Positions 50,444-59,433 of a stretch of DNA of 64,000 bases are shown here, one piece after another; within the stretch, counting starts at the first letter, position 1, and each line of letters begins with the position of its first letter. Location of the stretch: contig NZ_JANJOU010000017.1 in the NCBI RefSeq assembly GCF_024594815.1, positions 62,001 through 126,000 of the forward strand, read 5' to 3'. A program made the translations under genes and the position numbers. The notes under the pieces were generated by a model. The model was not told where the DNA came from. It searched no databases and saw nothing but the letters and a program-made list of their open reading frames with translations. This DNA comes from Roseomonas populi. GTDB taxonomy: Bacteria; Pseudomonadota; Alphaproteobacteria; Acetobacterales; Acetobacteraceae.

Positions 50444-51628
50444 ATGACCGAGACCTTCGACGCGATCATCCTCGGCGCCGGCGCCGCGGGAATGATGGCG
50501 GCCTTCACCGCCGGGCGGCGCGGCCGGCGCGTGCTGCTGCTGGACCATGCGGAGGGGCCGGGGGCGAAGATCCTCATCTCCGGCGGCGGGCGGTGCAACT
50601 TCACCAATCTCGGGGTGGAGCCGGCGCGCTTCTTCTCGGCGAACCCGCATTTCGCGCGCTCCGCCCTCTCCCGCTACACGCAGCGCGACTTCATCGCGAT
50701 GGTGGAGCGCCACCGCATCCCCTACCACGAGAAGACGCTCGGCCAGCTCTTCTGCGACGGCTCTGCCCGCGCCGTCGTGGAGATGCTGCTGGCGGAATGC
50801 GACGCGGCCGGGGTGGATCTGCGCCTCCGCCACCGCATCACCGGCGTCTCCCGCGCAGATGTCTTTCAGGTGGAGACGAACCGCGGCACCTTCGCCGCGC
50901 CCGCGCTGGTGCTGGCCACGGGCGGCCTCTCCATCCCCAAGATGGGCGCGACAGGTCTCTCTCTCGACATCGCGCAGCGCTTCGGCCTGCCCGTCGTGGC
51001 GCCGCGCCCCGGCCTGGTGCCGCTGACCTTCGGTGAGTCGGACCTCGCCCTCATGCGCCCCATCTCCGGCGTCTCGCTGCCCGTGGAGGCGCGCGCGGGC
51101 AAGGCGCGCTTCGCGGAGGCGATGCTCTTCACCCATCGCGGCCTCTCCGGCCCCGCCATCCTGCAGGTCTCCACGCCCTGGCGCCCGGGCGAGGCAGTCG
51201 CGGTGGACCTGCTGCCCGGCCTGGACGCCACCGCCTGGCTGCTGGCGCGCAAGACTGAGCGCCCGCGCGCCGCGCTCCACACCGTCCTGGGCGAGCACAT
51301 GCCGCAGCGCCTGGCCGCCGCCCTCGGCGCCACCCTGTTCCAGGAGCACGCGCGGCCCGTGGGAGAACTCGGCAACAAGGCCCTCTCCGCCGTCGCCGCG
51401 CGGCTGAAGAACCTCTCCCTGATGCCCACGGGAACGGAAGGCTACGCCAAGGCCGAGGTGATGGCCGGCGGCGTGGATACCGCCGCCCTCTCCTCCCAGA
51501 CCATGGCGGCGAATGCCGTCCCCGGCCTGCATGTGGTGGGAGAGGCAGTGGACGTGACGGGATGGCTCGGCGGCTACAACTTCCAGTGGGCCTGGTCATC
51601 GGGGTGGTGCGCGGGGATGTCGGTCTAG
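50444..51628 (+). CDS. BaiN/HI0933-family NAD(P)/FAD-dependent oxidoreductase
   Basis: A 394-residue flavoprotein. FDAIILGAGAAGMMAAFTAG binds FAD, then comes the family hallmark GAKILISGGGRCNFTNLGVEP. Near the C-terminus is VMAGGVDTAALSSQTM followed by GLHVVGEAVDVTGWLGGYNFQ, the second FAD contact. The group includes BaiN bile-acid reductase and uncharacterised HI0933 proteins; the substrate here is unknown. A dispersed element starts 11 bp after its stop. Confidence 0.93.
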   Translation: MTETFDAIILGAGAAGMMAAFTAGRRGRRVLLLDHAEGPGAKILISGGGRCNFTNLGVEPARFFSANPHFARSALSRYTQRDFIAMVERHRIPYHEKTLGQLFCDGSARAVVEMLLAECDAAGVDLRLRHRITGVSRADVFQVETNRGTFAAPALVLATGGLSIPKMGATGLSLDIAQRFGLPVVAPRPGLVPLTFGESDLALMRPISGVSLPVEARAGKARFAEAMLFTHRGLSGPAILQVSTPWRPGEAVAVDLLPGLDATAWLLARKTERPRAALHTVLGEHMPQRLAAALGATLFQEHARPVGELGNKALSAVAARLKNLSLMPTGTEGYAKAEVMAGGVDTAALSSQTMAANAVPGLHVVGEAVDVTGWLGGYNFQWAWSSGWCAGMSV

Positions 51629-51639
51629 GTCCTGCGATC

Positions 51640-51905
51640 GTGGGCCAGGAGGGAGAAGGAATCGTCCCTTCTGGACCTCCCTCATCTTCTTCTATTGGGC
51701 TGCCGCGGAATGCTGCGCTGGAGGTGCGCCTGAGGTCATCGACCTCAGGCGGCCAACAGGGCGGCCCGGACCGGCACGGAATCGAAGTGCCTGCGGCGCT
51801 GCCCTCTGATCATCGTATCCGCGGCAGCCCGGACGCTGGGGTCTGGGGACCCCCGTCGGGGTCCCCAGCGGAGGGGTCCAGGGGAGGCGGCGCCTCCCCC
51901 GGGGC
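51640..51905 (+). repeat. Dispersed 3'-end hairpin element, copy R10
   Basis: First stem 51645-51674 (CCAGGAGGGA/TCCCTTCTGG, one G-T pair). H2 at 51727-51751 is a perfect 11-bp stem (CGCCTGAGGTC/GACCTCAGGCG). A third at 51843-51868 is 11 bp (CTGGGGACCCC and complement) and a fourth is at 51881-51899. H2 matches the R1 version and not the commoner CTCGG form. It ends at the stop of the convergent hdeD gene. Confidence 0.82.
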
Positions 51906-51921
51906 AGCAAGCGCCGCCGGA

Positions 51922-52524
51922 TCAGCCCGGCGTCGGGTCGTGGTGGATGCGGCGCAGGCGGAAGGCGAGGCTGATGAGGAGGATGCCGCCCACCACCGCC
52001 TGGATCGCCACCACCCAGATCAGCGCCAGCAGGCCGGCGCCCGGCGCCGCGGCCAGCCAGAGCCCGATGAGGATGCCGATCGCCCCCCAGAGCCCGAGCA
52101 GCCAGCTGCCGCTGCGCCAGGCCAGGACGATGCGGAAGATCCCCGTGGCGATGGACCAGGCCGCCACCAGCAGCACGAGCACGATGGCCGATGCGATGGG
52201 CATGGCCATCAGCACCACGGCCGCGACGAGGGAGAGGATGCCGTCCACCCAGAGCCAGCCGGAATGGGGCCGGGCCGGGCCGGGGAGTGGGGCCGCGCTT
52301 CGGCCCGTGGCGGCCTGCCAGAGGGTGAACGCGCCGTCCAGCGCCAGCCAGGCGGCCAGCACGCCGAGGATGACGGCCAGCCCCAGACCCGGCGCCAGGA
52401 AGGCGAAGACCCCGAAGAGGATCGAGACCACGCCGCGCAGCAGCAGCAGCCACCATCCGCTGGCCAGGGCGCGGACCACGCGGAAACGCCCCTCGGCCGG
52501 GGTGGGAAGGGTGGTGGCGGACAT
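51922..52524 (-). CDS. HdeD family membrane protein (DUF308)
   Basis: A 200-residue protein with six hydrophobic segments in pairs, the DUF308/HdeD pattern. WWLLLLRGVVSILFGVFAFL is the typical first repeat, and WLWVDGILSLVAAVVLMAMP begins the second half. In E. coli HdeD is linked to acid resistance at high cell density, but for most homologues the role is unknown. It stands alone on the minus strand. Confidence 0.9.
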   Translation of the reverse strand: MSATTLPTPAEGRFRVVRALASGWWLLLLRGVVSILFGVFAFLAPGLGLAVILGVLAAWLALDGAFTLWQAATGRSAAPLPGPARPHSGWLWVDGILSLVAAVVLMAMPIASAIVLVLLVAAWSIATGIFRIVLAWRSGSWLLGLWGAIGILIGLWLAAAPGAGLLALIWVVAIQAVVGGILLISLAFRLRRIHHDPTPG

Positions 52525-52602
52525 GGGCGGCGGCTCCTTGCCGGGGATCGACGCCGTTGCAGCGGGGCGCGGGGCGGAAGGTTGCGCCGCCCCGGAGGCG
52601 CG

Positions 52603-53592
52603 CTACCCGGCCGCCAGGATCGCCTCCACGATCTCCTGCACTTCCAGCGCCTCGCGCAGGGTGGCCAGGGTGTGGGGCTCGCCGCGGGTCATGGCGATCA
52701 CCTTGTCCATCTGGCCGCGCAGGACCATCGGGCGCATCCGCTCATTGGGGATCGCGTCCGGGGCCGTGGCCCAGCCTTCCGCGCTCTCGCGCTCGGCGAT
52801 GGACCAGTCGCGTAGGCGGATGGCGCCGGCGGGGCCACGCAGGGTCCAGGCATTGGTGTCGTCGCGGTCGGTGGTGCCGACGCCGCCGCGAAGCGTCACG
52901 GGAACGCCGCCGGCGGTCAGGCGGGCTTCCACGGCGGTCTCGGAGCGGTCCTCGCCGGGATAGGTGGCGCGGGCGGATTCCAGGGCCAGCGGGCCGAGCA
53001 GGCGGCGGGTGAGGAAGAGGAAGTGGGAGACCACCTCCCGCGTGAAGCCGCCCTCGGCGCGGCGGGAGAGCCAGGAGGCGGCGTCGTGCTGCCAGGGGCG
53101 GGGCCAGGTGGCGAAGGCGACCTCAATGGAGAGGGAGTCCGGGGCGCCGACCGCGCCTTCCGCCATCCAGGCGCGCAGTTGGGCTATGGCAGGGGAGGAA
53201 GCCATGGGGAAGTTCACCCCGGCGCGCGCCCCTTCCGCCTCGGCGCGGGCGACGAAGGCGCGGGCGGCCTCCGTGTCGTGGGAGAGCGGCTTCTCCAGCA
53301 GCACGGAGCGGCCAACGGAAAGGGCGGCACCGGCGAGCGGCAGGTGCGCTGCGGGCGGGGCGGCCACGTAGAGGCAGTCGCAGCCCGCGATCACCGCCTC
53401 CGCGCTCTCCAGCATCGGCAGGTCCGGGGCGATGGAGGCGAGGCGGGCGGCGGCCTCGGGCGAGGGGTCCCACACGCCGGTCAGGCGCAGCGGGGCGCCG
53501 TGGTGGTCCAGGGCGGCGCGCACCAGGCGCTCGCCCATGATGCCGAAGCCGACGATGCCCAGTCGAACGGTCTCGGGATGCTCGGAAGCCAA
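52603..53592 (-). CDS. Gfo/Idh/MocA family oxidoreductase
   Basis: A 329-residue NAD(P)-dependent enzyme. The Rossmann motif is LGIVGFGIMGERLVRAAL, and SVLLEKPLSHDTEAARAF contains the EKP motif with the catalytic Lys. The C-terminal sheet domain is of usual size. Substrates in this family are sugars, inositol or related polyols; nothing nearby identifies one. It lies 64 bp downstream of the ECF41 sigma gene on the same strand and might be read through from it. Confidence 0.9.
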   Translation of the reverse strand: MASEHPETVRLGIVGFGIMGERLVRAALDHHGAPLRLTGVWDPSPEAAARLASIAPDLPMLESAEAVIAGCDCLYVAAPPAAHLPLAGAALSVGRSVLLEKPLSHDTEAARAFVARAEAEGARAGVNFPMASSPAIAQLRAWMAEGAVGAPDSLSIEVAFATWPRPWQHDAASWLSRRAEGGFTREVVSHFLFLTRRLLGPLALESARATYPGEDRSETAVEARLTAGGVPVTLRGGVGTTDRDDTNAWTLRGPAGAIRLRDWSIAERESAEGWATAPDAIPNERMRPMVLRGQMDKVIAMTRGEPHTLATLREALEVQEIVEAILAAG

Positions 53593-53656
53593 GATGGATG
53601 CGCCCCTGTGCGTGAGGCGGCGGAAGATGGCCTCCGTCCCGGTTCCGCGCCAGCCC

Positions 53657-54547
53657 CTAGCCGGGCAGGCGTTCGCGCAGCGCGCCCAGCTTCTCGGGGT
53701 TCCGCATCACATAGATCGCGACGATGCGGCTTTCCACGATCTCCAGCGTCGTGGCCTGGGGCAGGCCGTCCGCCTCCAACGTCACGTAGCCGGGCAGGCC
53801 GTTCAGGCGGCCGAGATGCAGCAGTGCCTCGGGTGGCGGCACCTTCCGGGCCAGCCCGGCGAAGAAGCGGCCCACCTTGTCCGCGCCGAAGATGAGGTTG
53901 CGGGCGGCAGGACGGATGCCGCCGCCATCGGTGTGCAGCACCACGTCCTTCGCCAGCAGGTCTCGCAACGCGTCCTCCCGCCCATCCCGCGCCGCGTCCA
54001 TGAAGGCGCGGGCGATTCGCTGCGCCTCCTCCTCCGTCACGGATCGCCGGGGCTCGGCCTCGCCCAGATGGGCGCGGGCGCGGCTGGCCACTTGCCGGCA
54101 AGCGGCCTCGCTGCGGCCGAGAAGGGCGGCGATCTCCGTGAAGGGCGTCTCGAACAGGTCGTGCAGGATGAAGACCGCCCGCTCCGCCGGTGAGAGCCGC
54201 TGCAGGGTGAGGAGAAAGGCGACGGAGATGTCCTGCGCCCGCTCATGCGCCGCCTGCTGCGGCGCCTCCTCCGTGGACAGCATCGGTTCCGGCAACCAGG
54301 GGCCGACATAGCTCTCCCGCCGGTGGCGGGCGGATTTTAGGTGGTCCAGGCTCAGCCGCGCCGTGGCCTTCAGCAGCCAGGCGCGAGGCAGCTCGATCTC
54401 GCTCCGGTCCGCGGCGTTCCAGCGCAGGAAGGCTTCCTGCGCGATGTCCTCCGCAGTGGCGAGGGAGCCGGTCATGCGGTAGGCGAGCCCGATCAGCTCA
54501 CGCCGCAGCGGCGCGAAGTGCTCGGCCGGATCGGGCCCGCCCGCCAC
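53657..54547 (-). CDS. ECF41-type RNA polymerase sigma factor
   Basis: A 296-residue ECF sigma factor. Region 2 contains LIGLAYRMTGSLATAEDIAQ, region 4 contains LSPAERAVFILHDLFETPF and EIAALLGRSEAACRQ. A SnoaL-like C-terminal extension (~190-296) carries the VLHTDGGGI motif that marks ECF41; in studied members this domain acts as a built-in regulator in place of an anti-sigma factor. The GTG start 54547 lies one base after the stop of the CMD gene, so the two are coupled. The longer frame upstream is a shadow. Confidence 0.93.
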   Translation of the reverse strand: MAGGPDPAEHFAPLRRELIGLAYRMTGSLATAEDIAQEAFLRWNAADRSEIELPRAWLLKATARLSLDHLKSARHRRESYVGPWLPEPMLSTEEAPQQAAHERAQDISVAFLLTLQRLSPAERAVFILHDLFETPFTEIAALLGRSEAACRQVASRARAHLGEAEPRRSVTEEEAQRIARAFMDAARDGREDALRDLLAKDVVLHTDGGGIRPAARNLIFGADKVGRFFAGLARKVPPPEALLHLGRLNGLPGYVTLEADGLPQATTLEIVESRIVAIYVMRNPEKLGALRERLPG

Positions 54548-54548
54548 C

Positions 54549-55016
54549 TTAGGCGGCCGCCTCGGCCCGTTGGGGCAGCACGCCGGGCACGCTGCGGAAG
54601 CCGATGGCCAGCCGGTTCCAGGCGTTGATCGTGGCAATCTGCATCGTCAGCTGCACGATCTCCTCCTCGGTGAACTGCGCCTTCAGCGCGTCGTAGTCCT
54701 CGTCCGGCGCGTGGGTACGGGAGACCAGGGTCAGCGCCTCCGTCCAGGCCAGGGCCGCGCGCTCCCGGTCCGTATAGTTCGGCGCCTCCCGCCAGGCATC
54801 CAGCAGGAAGAGCCGCGCCGGGCTCTCTCCGGCCTTCATCGCGTCCCTCGTGTGCATGTCGATGCAGAAGGCGCAGCCGTTGATCTGGGAGGCGCGGGTC
54901 TTCACCAGCTCGATCAGGCTGTGCTCCAGACCGCCGGAGGCGACGGCGCGCTCCAGGCTCATCATGGCTCCCAGCAGCTTGGGGGAGGTGGCGAAGTAGT
55001 CGAGGCGGGGCGTCAT
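54549..55016 (-). CDS. Carboxymuconolactone decarboxylase/AhpD-like protein (ECF41 partner)
   Basis: A 155-residue protein with the CxxC-type redox motif in NGCAFCIDMHTRDAM, typical of AhpD-like alkylhydroperoxidases. The block ASQINGC and the C-terminal QIATINAWNRLAIGFR also fit. It is the usual COE-type partner gene of ECF41 sigma factors. AAAGGAC precedes ATG 55016, and a promoter matching the ECF41 consensus lies 34 bp upstream. Its role is probably reduction of an oxidised metabolite, not known in detail. Confidence 0.93.
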   Translation of the reverse strand: MTPRLDYFATSPKLLGAMMSLERAVASGGLEHSLIELVKTRASQINGCAFCIDMHTRDAMKAGESPARLFLLDAWREAPNYTDRERAALAWTEALTLVSRTHAPDEDYDALKAQFTEEEIVQLTMQIATINAWNRLAIGFRSVPGVLPQRAEAAA

Positions 55017-55049
55017 GGCGCTCTGTCCTTTCGGGTTGTTCGCCTATAG

Positions 55050-55076
55050 GACGAGGCAGCCCCCGCCGGTGTGACA
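55050..55076 (-). promoter_or_regulatory. ECF41-dependent promoter
   Basis: On the minus strand TGTCACA (55070-55076) and CGTC (55050-55053) are separated by 16 bp. This is the -35/-10 pair I recall as the ECF41 target consensus. It reads directly into the CMD-sigma operon, leaving a leader of about 25-30 nt, so the sigma factor likely drives its own expression. Confidence 0.85.
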
Positions 55077-55194
55077 CGCCCGCCGAAGTTTTCTCGCCCG
55101 CCCCCTTTCCGCCGCATCCCGGCGCTGACTTCGCCACCGCCGCCGCGCTAGTCTGCCCCGGGCCTCGGGGGAGGCCCGAGGGGGTTTTCCGATC

Positions 55195-55716
55195 GTGTCC
55201 GCTCTTCTCATGCGGCTGCTTCTGCTCGCGCTCGCGGGCGGCGCGCTCTCCGCCTGCGGTGCTTCGCGCAGCGGCCCGATCGCGGCCGGCTACGGCTACG
55301 AGGCGAGCGCCGGCTACCAGTCCTGCGTGCCCTATGCCCGCGCCCGATCCGGCATCGACCTGCGCGGCGACGGCTGGCAGTGGTGGGAGGCCGCCGCCGG
55401 CCGCTATGACCGCGGCCAGAGCCCCCGCCCCGGCGCCGTCCTCGTTCTCCAGCGCACCTCCCGCCTGCGGGACGGCCACGTGGCCGTGGTCGCGCGCGTG
55501 ATGGGCCCGCGCGAGATCCGCGTGGACCACGCCAACTGGGCCTCCGGTGGCCTGAAGGGTCGCGTGGCCCGCGACCAGGCCGTGATCGACGTCTCCGAGC
55601 GCAATGATTGGTCGGCGGTGCGCGTGTGGTACCCGCCGGCGAACGTGGTGGGGAATACCGTGTTCCCGGCCTATGGCTTCATCCTGCCCTATCGGAGCTG
55701 GGCCTCGGCGGAGTAG
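55195..55716 (+). CDS. CHAP-domain lipoprotein
   Basis: A 173-residue protein with a lipoprotein signal (LLLLALAGGALSAC, lipobox Cys at residue ~20). The CHAP amidase domain follows: catalytic Cys in SCVPYARARSGI, His in GHVAVVARVM, and VDHANWASGG. CHAP proteins cut peptidoglycan cross-bridges or stems. It starts at GTG 55195, where the signal peptide begins. Located in the outer or inner membrane facing the periplasm. Confidence 0.88.
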   Translation: MSALLMRLLLLALAGGALSACGASRSGPIAAGYGYEASAGYQSCVPYARARSGIDLRGDGWQWWEAAAGRYDRGQSPRPGAVLVLQRTSRLRDGHVAVVARVMGPREIRVDHANWASGGLKGRVARDQAVIDVSERNDWSAVRVWYPPANVVGNTVFPAYGFILPYRSWASAE

Positions 55717-55721
55717 CGCTT

Positions 55722-55862
55722 ATGGCCCCGGGGGAGGGAAGGGATTCCCTCCCCCTGGACCCGAGGCGGGTTGCAAGCCCCGCATTCCCCGGCAGCCTCA
55801 TGGAAAAAATGAGGAAAAGGGGGCCGGGGAGGGGGGAATTCCTTCTGCCTCTCCCTGGGGCC
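55722..55862 (+). repeat. Dispersed 3'-end hairpin element, copy R11 (type B, short)
   Basis: First hairpin 55727-55758: 14-bp arms with one mismatch around GGGA, another GNRA-type loop. A degenerate inverse hairpin lies at about 55822-55862. The central stem is not clear. It follows the CHAP gene by 10 bp. The rest of the gap to tatA (55863-56052) shows no feature I can name. Confidence 0.7.
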
Positions 55863-56052
55863 GCCGGCGCGCCAAATGAAGGAACCTCCATCTGCCCATT
55901 GCGTCCGGCCCGCGCATGGCCCATGTCCCCTACCGGATTTCCACAGGGCCTGGGCGGGCCGGTTTACCCCCGGGATGCGTGGCCCTAGTCTCCAACCTGG
56001 AACGTGGCACGGGCCGCCGGCCCGGCACACATAAGGATCTACGGGGCGTCAC

Positions 56053-56313
56053 ATGGGTTCGTTCAGCATCTGGCACTGGCTCGTCGTGCTGCTCGTCGTG
56101 CTGCTGCTCTTCGGCAGCGGCAAGATCAGCGGGCTGATGGGTGACCTCGCCACCGGCATCAAGTCCTTCAAGAAGAACATCAAGGAGGACGAGCCCGACG
56201 CGTCCATGGCGGACACCACCGCCGTGCCGCCCGCCGGCAACCTGCCCCCGCCGACCGTGGGCACGGCCGCGGACACGAACCGCACCACCGTCCGCCAGCC
56301 GCCGACGGTCTGA
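56053..56313 (+). CDS. tatA: Twin-arginine translocase subunit TatA
   Basis: An 86-residue protein. A single N-terminal helix ([18 protein letters not shown]) ends in the TatA FGxGKI motif, followed by an amphipathic helix ([19 protein letters not shown]) and an acidic, Pro-rich tail. It forms the pore of the Tat system, which exports the Tat-signal proteins in this window such as PaoA. tatB and tatC are not adjacent. Confidence 0.95.
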   Translation: MGSFSIWHWLVVLLVVLLLFGSGKISGLMGDLATGIKSFKKNIKEDEPDASMADTTAVPPAGNLPPPTVGTAADTNRTTVRQPPTV

Positions 56314-56394
56314 TTTCCTTTTCGTGCCCAACGGCGCGCCGGTCCCCAGGGCATCCCCCTGGCGGCCGGCGCGCTGCTGTTGAGGAGGCGGCGC

Positions 56395-57033
56395 GTGCCC
56401 GACCCCATTCCGCAAGGTGCGATCCCCTCGGCAGCCATCGAGGCCATCGTCTCCGCCGGGCGGCGGATGGCGGAGCGCAACTGGGTGCCGGCCACCGCCG
56501 GCAACATCTCCGTCCGGCTGCCGGGGGGGCGCGTGGCCATCACCCGCTCCGGCTTCCACAAGGCGCATCTGGACGCGGGTGCCGTGATGGCGGTGGACAT
56601 GCAGGGCGCGCCGGAGAACCCGGCGCTGCGCCCCTCCGCCGAGACGGGGCTGCACTGCGGCGCCTACCGCGCCTTCCCTGAGGTGGGCGCGGTGGTGCAC
56701 GGCCACTCCATTGCCAACACCGTCCTCTCCCGCCGGGCCGGGGATTCCATCCGGCTGGAGGGGTACGAGCTGCTGAAGGCCTTCCCGGGCCTGGCCACGC
56801 ACGAGGCCGCGGTCGAGATCCCGGTGCTGGACAACGACCAGGACATCCCCCGCCTGCAGCGCGCCGTGGAGGCGCGCTGGGGAAACATGGCCGCCCCGAT
56901 CCTTCCCGGGTATTTGATCCGCGGGCACGGTGTCTATGTATGGGGCCCCGACATGGAGGCCGCCCTGGCCCGCCTGGAGGGACTCGAATTCATGCTGGCC
57001 TGCGAGATGGCCGACCTTTCGATCAACAGCTAG
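56395..57033 (+). CDS. mtnB: Methylthioribulose-1-phosphate dehydratase
   Basis: A 212-residue class II aldolase-like enzyme. WVPATAGNISVRLPGG is the MtnB N-terminal block; the metal ligands are in VVHGHSIANTVLSR and a later GHGVYVWG. It removes water from methylthioribulose-1-phosphate in the methionine salvage pathway. AGGAGG lies 6 bp before GTG 56395. mtnD and mtnC follow directly, making mtnBDC; mtnA and mtnK are not in the window. Confidence 0.95.
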   Translation: MPDPIPQGAIPSAAIEAIVSAGRRMAERNWVPATAGNISVRLPGGRVAITRSGFHKAHLDAGAVMAVDMQGAPENPALRPSAETGLHCGAYRAFPEVGAVVHGHSIANTVLSRRAGDSIRLEGYELLKAFPGLATHEAAVEIPVLDNDQDIPRLQRAVEARWGNMAAPILPGYLIRGHGVYVWGPDMEAALARLEGLEFMLACEMADLSINS

Positions 57034-57049
57034 CGGGGAGGTTCCGCCC

Positions 57050-57589
57050 ATGAGCCGCCTTGTCGTCCACGACGCCACCACCAACGCCGTGCTGCAGGAC
57101 ACGCAGGACGCGGCGGAGATCGCCAGCACCCTGTCCGCCATCGGCGTGCGCTTCGAGCGCTGGCCGGTCGCTGACCTGCCCGAGGGCGCGGATCCGGAGA
57201 CGGTCCTGGCCGCCTACCGCCCCCGCCTGGACGCCTTCATGGGCGAGACGGGCGCGGGCACGGCCGACGTGATCCGGCTGACGGCCGACAACCCGCAGAT
57301 CGACGCCATCCGCCAGAAGTTCCTCTCCGAGCACCTTCACACCGAGGACGAGGTCCGCTTCTTCCACGAGGGCGCGGGCAACTTCATCCTGCACGTCGGC
57401 GGCAAGGTCTACGACGCCCACTGCACGAAGGGCGACCTGATCTCCGTGCCCGCCAACACGCACCACTGGTTCGACGCCGGCACCCGGCCGAACGTGACGG
57501 CGCTGCGCGTCTTCACGGACACCACGGGCTGGACGCCGCACTACACGGGCACCGACATGTCGGAGCGCTTCCCGGCCAAGTTCGGCTGA
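57050..57589 (+). CDS. mtnD: Acireductone dioxygenase
   Basis: A 179-residue cupin. The metal ligands are in SEHLHTEDEVRFF (two His and a Glu) and VPANTHHWFDAG (His). It oxidises acireductone to the methionine keto acid when Fe-bound, or off-pathway when Ni-bound. GGGGAGG precedes ATG 57050, and its stop overlaps the mtnC start by one base. Confidence 0.96.
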   Translation: MSRLVVHDATTNAVLQDTQDAAEIASTLSAIGVRFERWPVADLPEGADPETVLAAYRPRLDAFMGETGAGTADVIRLTADNPQIDAIRQKFLSEHLHTEDEVRFFHEGAGNFILHVGGKVYDAHCTKGDLISVPANTHHWFDAGTRPNVTALRVFTDTTGWTPHYTGTDMSERFPAKFG

Positions 57590-58296
57590 TGCCCGTCCGG
57601 GCCGTCGTTACCGACATTGAGGGCACGACCAGCGCCATCGCCTTCGTGAAGGAGACCCTGTTCCCCTTCGCGGAGCGGGCGCTGGACGGCTTCCTGGCCC
57701 AGCACGGCGGGGAGCCGGCCGTGGCCGCCATCCTCGACGAGACCCGCGCCCTGGCCCCCGGCCAGGACCCGGCCGAGGCGCTCCGCGGCTGGATGGCGCG
57801 GGACGAGAAGGTCACGCCGCTGAAGGCCCTGCAGGGCATGATCTGGCGCCAGGGCTTCGAATCCGGGGCGTTGAAGGGGCACCTCTGGCCGGATGTGGCG
57901 GCCTGCCTGCGCGCCTGGGCCGCGGCCGGGATCGCACTGCGGATCTACTCCTCCGGCTCGGTGGAGGCGCAGCGCCTTCTTTTCGGCCACACGGAGGCAG
58001 GGGACCTGACGCCCCTCCTCTCCGGCTTCGACGACACCCGCACCGGCCCGAAGCGGGAGGCTGACTCCTACGCCGCCATCGCCCATGCGGCCGGGCTGCC
58101 GCCAGGGGAGATGCTCTTCCTCTCCGACGTGGCGGAGGAGCTGGACGCGGCACAGGCGGCGGGGATGCAGACCTGCCAGCTCGTCCGCGCGGCGGACGGC
58201 ACGGTGGCCAGCAACCGCCATCCGGCCTGCGCCACCTTCCCCGAGGTGGCCGCCCGCTTCGGCCTGCCCGCGCCGGACGAGCCGCCCCCCGCCTGA
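57589..58296 (+). CDS. mtnC: 2,3-diketo-5-methylthiopentyl-1-phosphate enolase-phosphatase
   Basis: A 235-residue HAD-family E1 enzyme. The HAD nucleophile motif appears as VVTDIEGTTSAIAFVKETLF, with motif II in IYSSGSVEAQRLLF and motif III/IV in GEMLFLSDVAEELDAAQ. It supplies acireductone to MtnD. The ATG shares a base with the mtnD stop (TGATG), so translation is coupled. Confidence 0.96.
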   Translation: MPVRAVVTDIEGTTSAIAFVKETLFPFAERALDGFLAQHGGEPAVAAILDETRALAPGQDPAEALRGWMARDEKVTPLKALQGMIWRQGFESGALKGHLWPDVAACLRAWAAAGIALRIYSSGSVEAQRLLFGHTEAGDLTPLLSGFDDTRTGPKREADSYAAIAHAAGLPPGEMLFLSDVAEELDAAQAAGMQTCQLVRAADGTVASNRHPACATFPEVAARFGLPAPDEPPPA

Positions 58297-58436
58297 GGCG
58301 GGGTTCTCCACCCTGTCATCCCGCCGCGCTGGCCCCGTTCTGCGCGCGGGGCTAGAGCGGGTGCGCCCCGGCCGATTCGGCCGGCGGCGCGAACCGCCGC
58401 CGCACGCCCACTGCCCGGACCCCGGGGAAGCCGCCC

Positions 58437-59426
58437 ATGATGACCACCTACGCCCTCCGCAACGGCGCCTGCGACGTGCATGGCGGGCTGGACACGGCCG
58501 AATCCATCGCCGCGGCGACCTGGATCGACCTGCTGAACCCGACGCCCGAGGAGGAGCGGGCCGTGCAGGACGCGCTGCACATCGAGGTGCCGACCCGCGA
58601 GGAGATGCAGGAGATCGAGAGCTCCTCCCGCCTCTACAAGGAAGGGGAGGTGCTCTTCCTCACCGCCTCCTTCCTCTACGGCGCCGAGGAAGGGGAGTTC
58701 GGCTCCACCCCCATCACCTTCGTCCTTGCCCCCACCGCGCTCGTCACCGTGCGCTACGCGACGCCCAAGGCCTTCTCCGTCTTCGCCGTGCGCGCCCAGC
58801 GCCAGGCCCTGCCCATCCTCCGCACGCCGGACGGGGTGATGCTGCATCTGTTCGAGCAGATCGTGGACCGCCTGGCCGACATCCTCGAGCGGACGGCGAG
58901 CGAGATGGACCGCGCGAGCCAGACCACCTTCCGCAACGCGCGCAACATGCAGGTGAAGGCGAACAAGCGCGACGTGGACCTGCGCCAGGCCCTCCTCACC
59001 CTCGGCCAGGTCGGCGACGTGACGACGCGCGCGAGCGACACGCTGCTCGGCCTCACGCGCATCCTCACCTTCCTCGGCGCGGAGAAGGCGAACGCCGTCC
59101 GCAAGGAGAACCAGGTGATGATCAAGACCCTGGTGCGCGACGTGCGGTCCCTGATCGACTACGCGAACACGATGAACGGCAAGGCGCAGTTCCTGCTGGA
59201 TGCCGTGCTGGGCATCATCAGCATGGACCAGAACGGCATCATCAAAACCTTCACCGTCGCCTCCGTCGCGCTGATGCCGCCGACCCTGGTCGCCAGCATC
59301 TACGGCATGAACTTCGAGTTCATGCCCGAGCTGAAATGGGAACTGGGCTATCCCTGGGCGCTGCTGCTGATGGTGGCGAGCGCGCTTCTGCCGATCGTGT
59401 ACTTCAAGCGGAAGGGGTGGCTCTGA
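58437..59426 (+). CDS. corA: Magnesium/cobalt transporter CorA
   Basis: A 329-residue transporter. The large cytoplasmic N-terminal domain is followed by two C-terminal helices, the first ending in the universal YGMNFEFMPEL (GMN pore motif). It forms pentameric Mg2+ channels in the inner membrane. ATGs at 58437 and 58440 are both possible. It lies 140 bp after mtnC and is followed by a dispersed element. Confidence 0.96.
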   Translation: MMTTYALRNGACDVHGGLDTAESIAAATWIDLLNPTPEEERAVQDALHIEVPTREEMQEIESSSRLYKEGEVLFLTASFLYGAEEGEFGSTPITFVLAPTALVTVRYATPKAFSVFAVRAQRQALPILRTPDGVMLHLFEQIVDRLADILERTASEMDRASQTTFRNARNMQVKANKRDVDLRQALLTLGQVGDVTTRASDTLLGLTRILTFLGAEKANAVRKENQVMIKTLVRDVRSLIDYANTMNGKAQFLLDAVLGIISMDQNGIIKTFTVASVALMPPTLVASIYGMNFEFMPELKWELGYPWALLLMVASALLPIVYFKRKGWL

Positions 59427-59433
59427 TCCCGCG

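Noticed and set aside
52603-53592. Gfo/Idh/MocA gene as LigC of the protocatechuate 4,5-cleavage pathway
   Set aside because: LigC belongs to the same superfamily, but this gene lies 30 kb from the aromatic island beside an ECF41 operon and shows only general family motifs.
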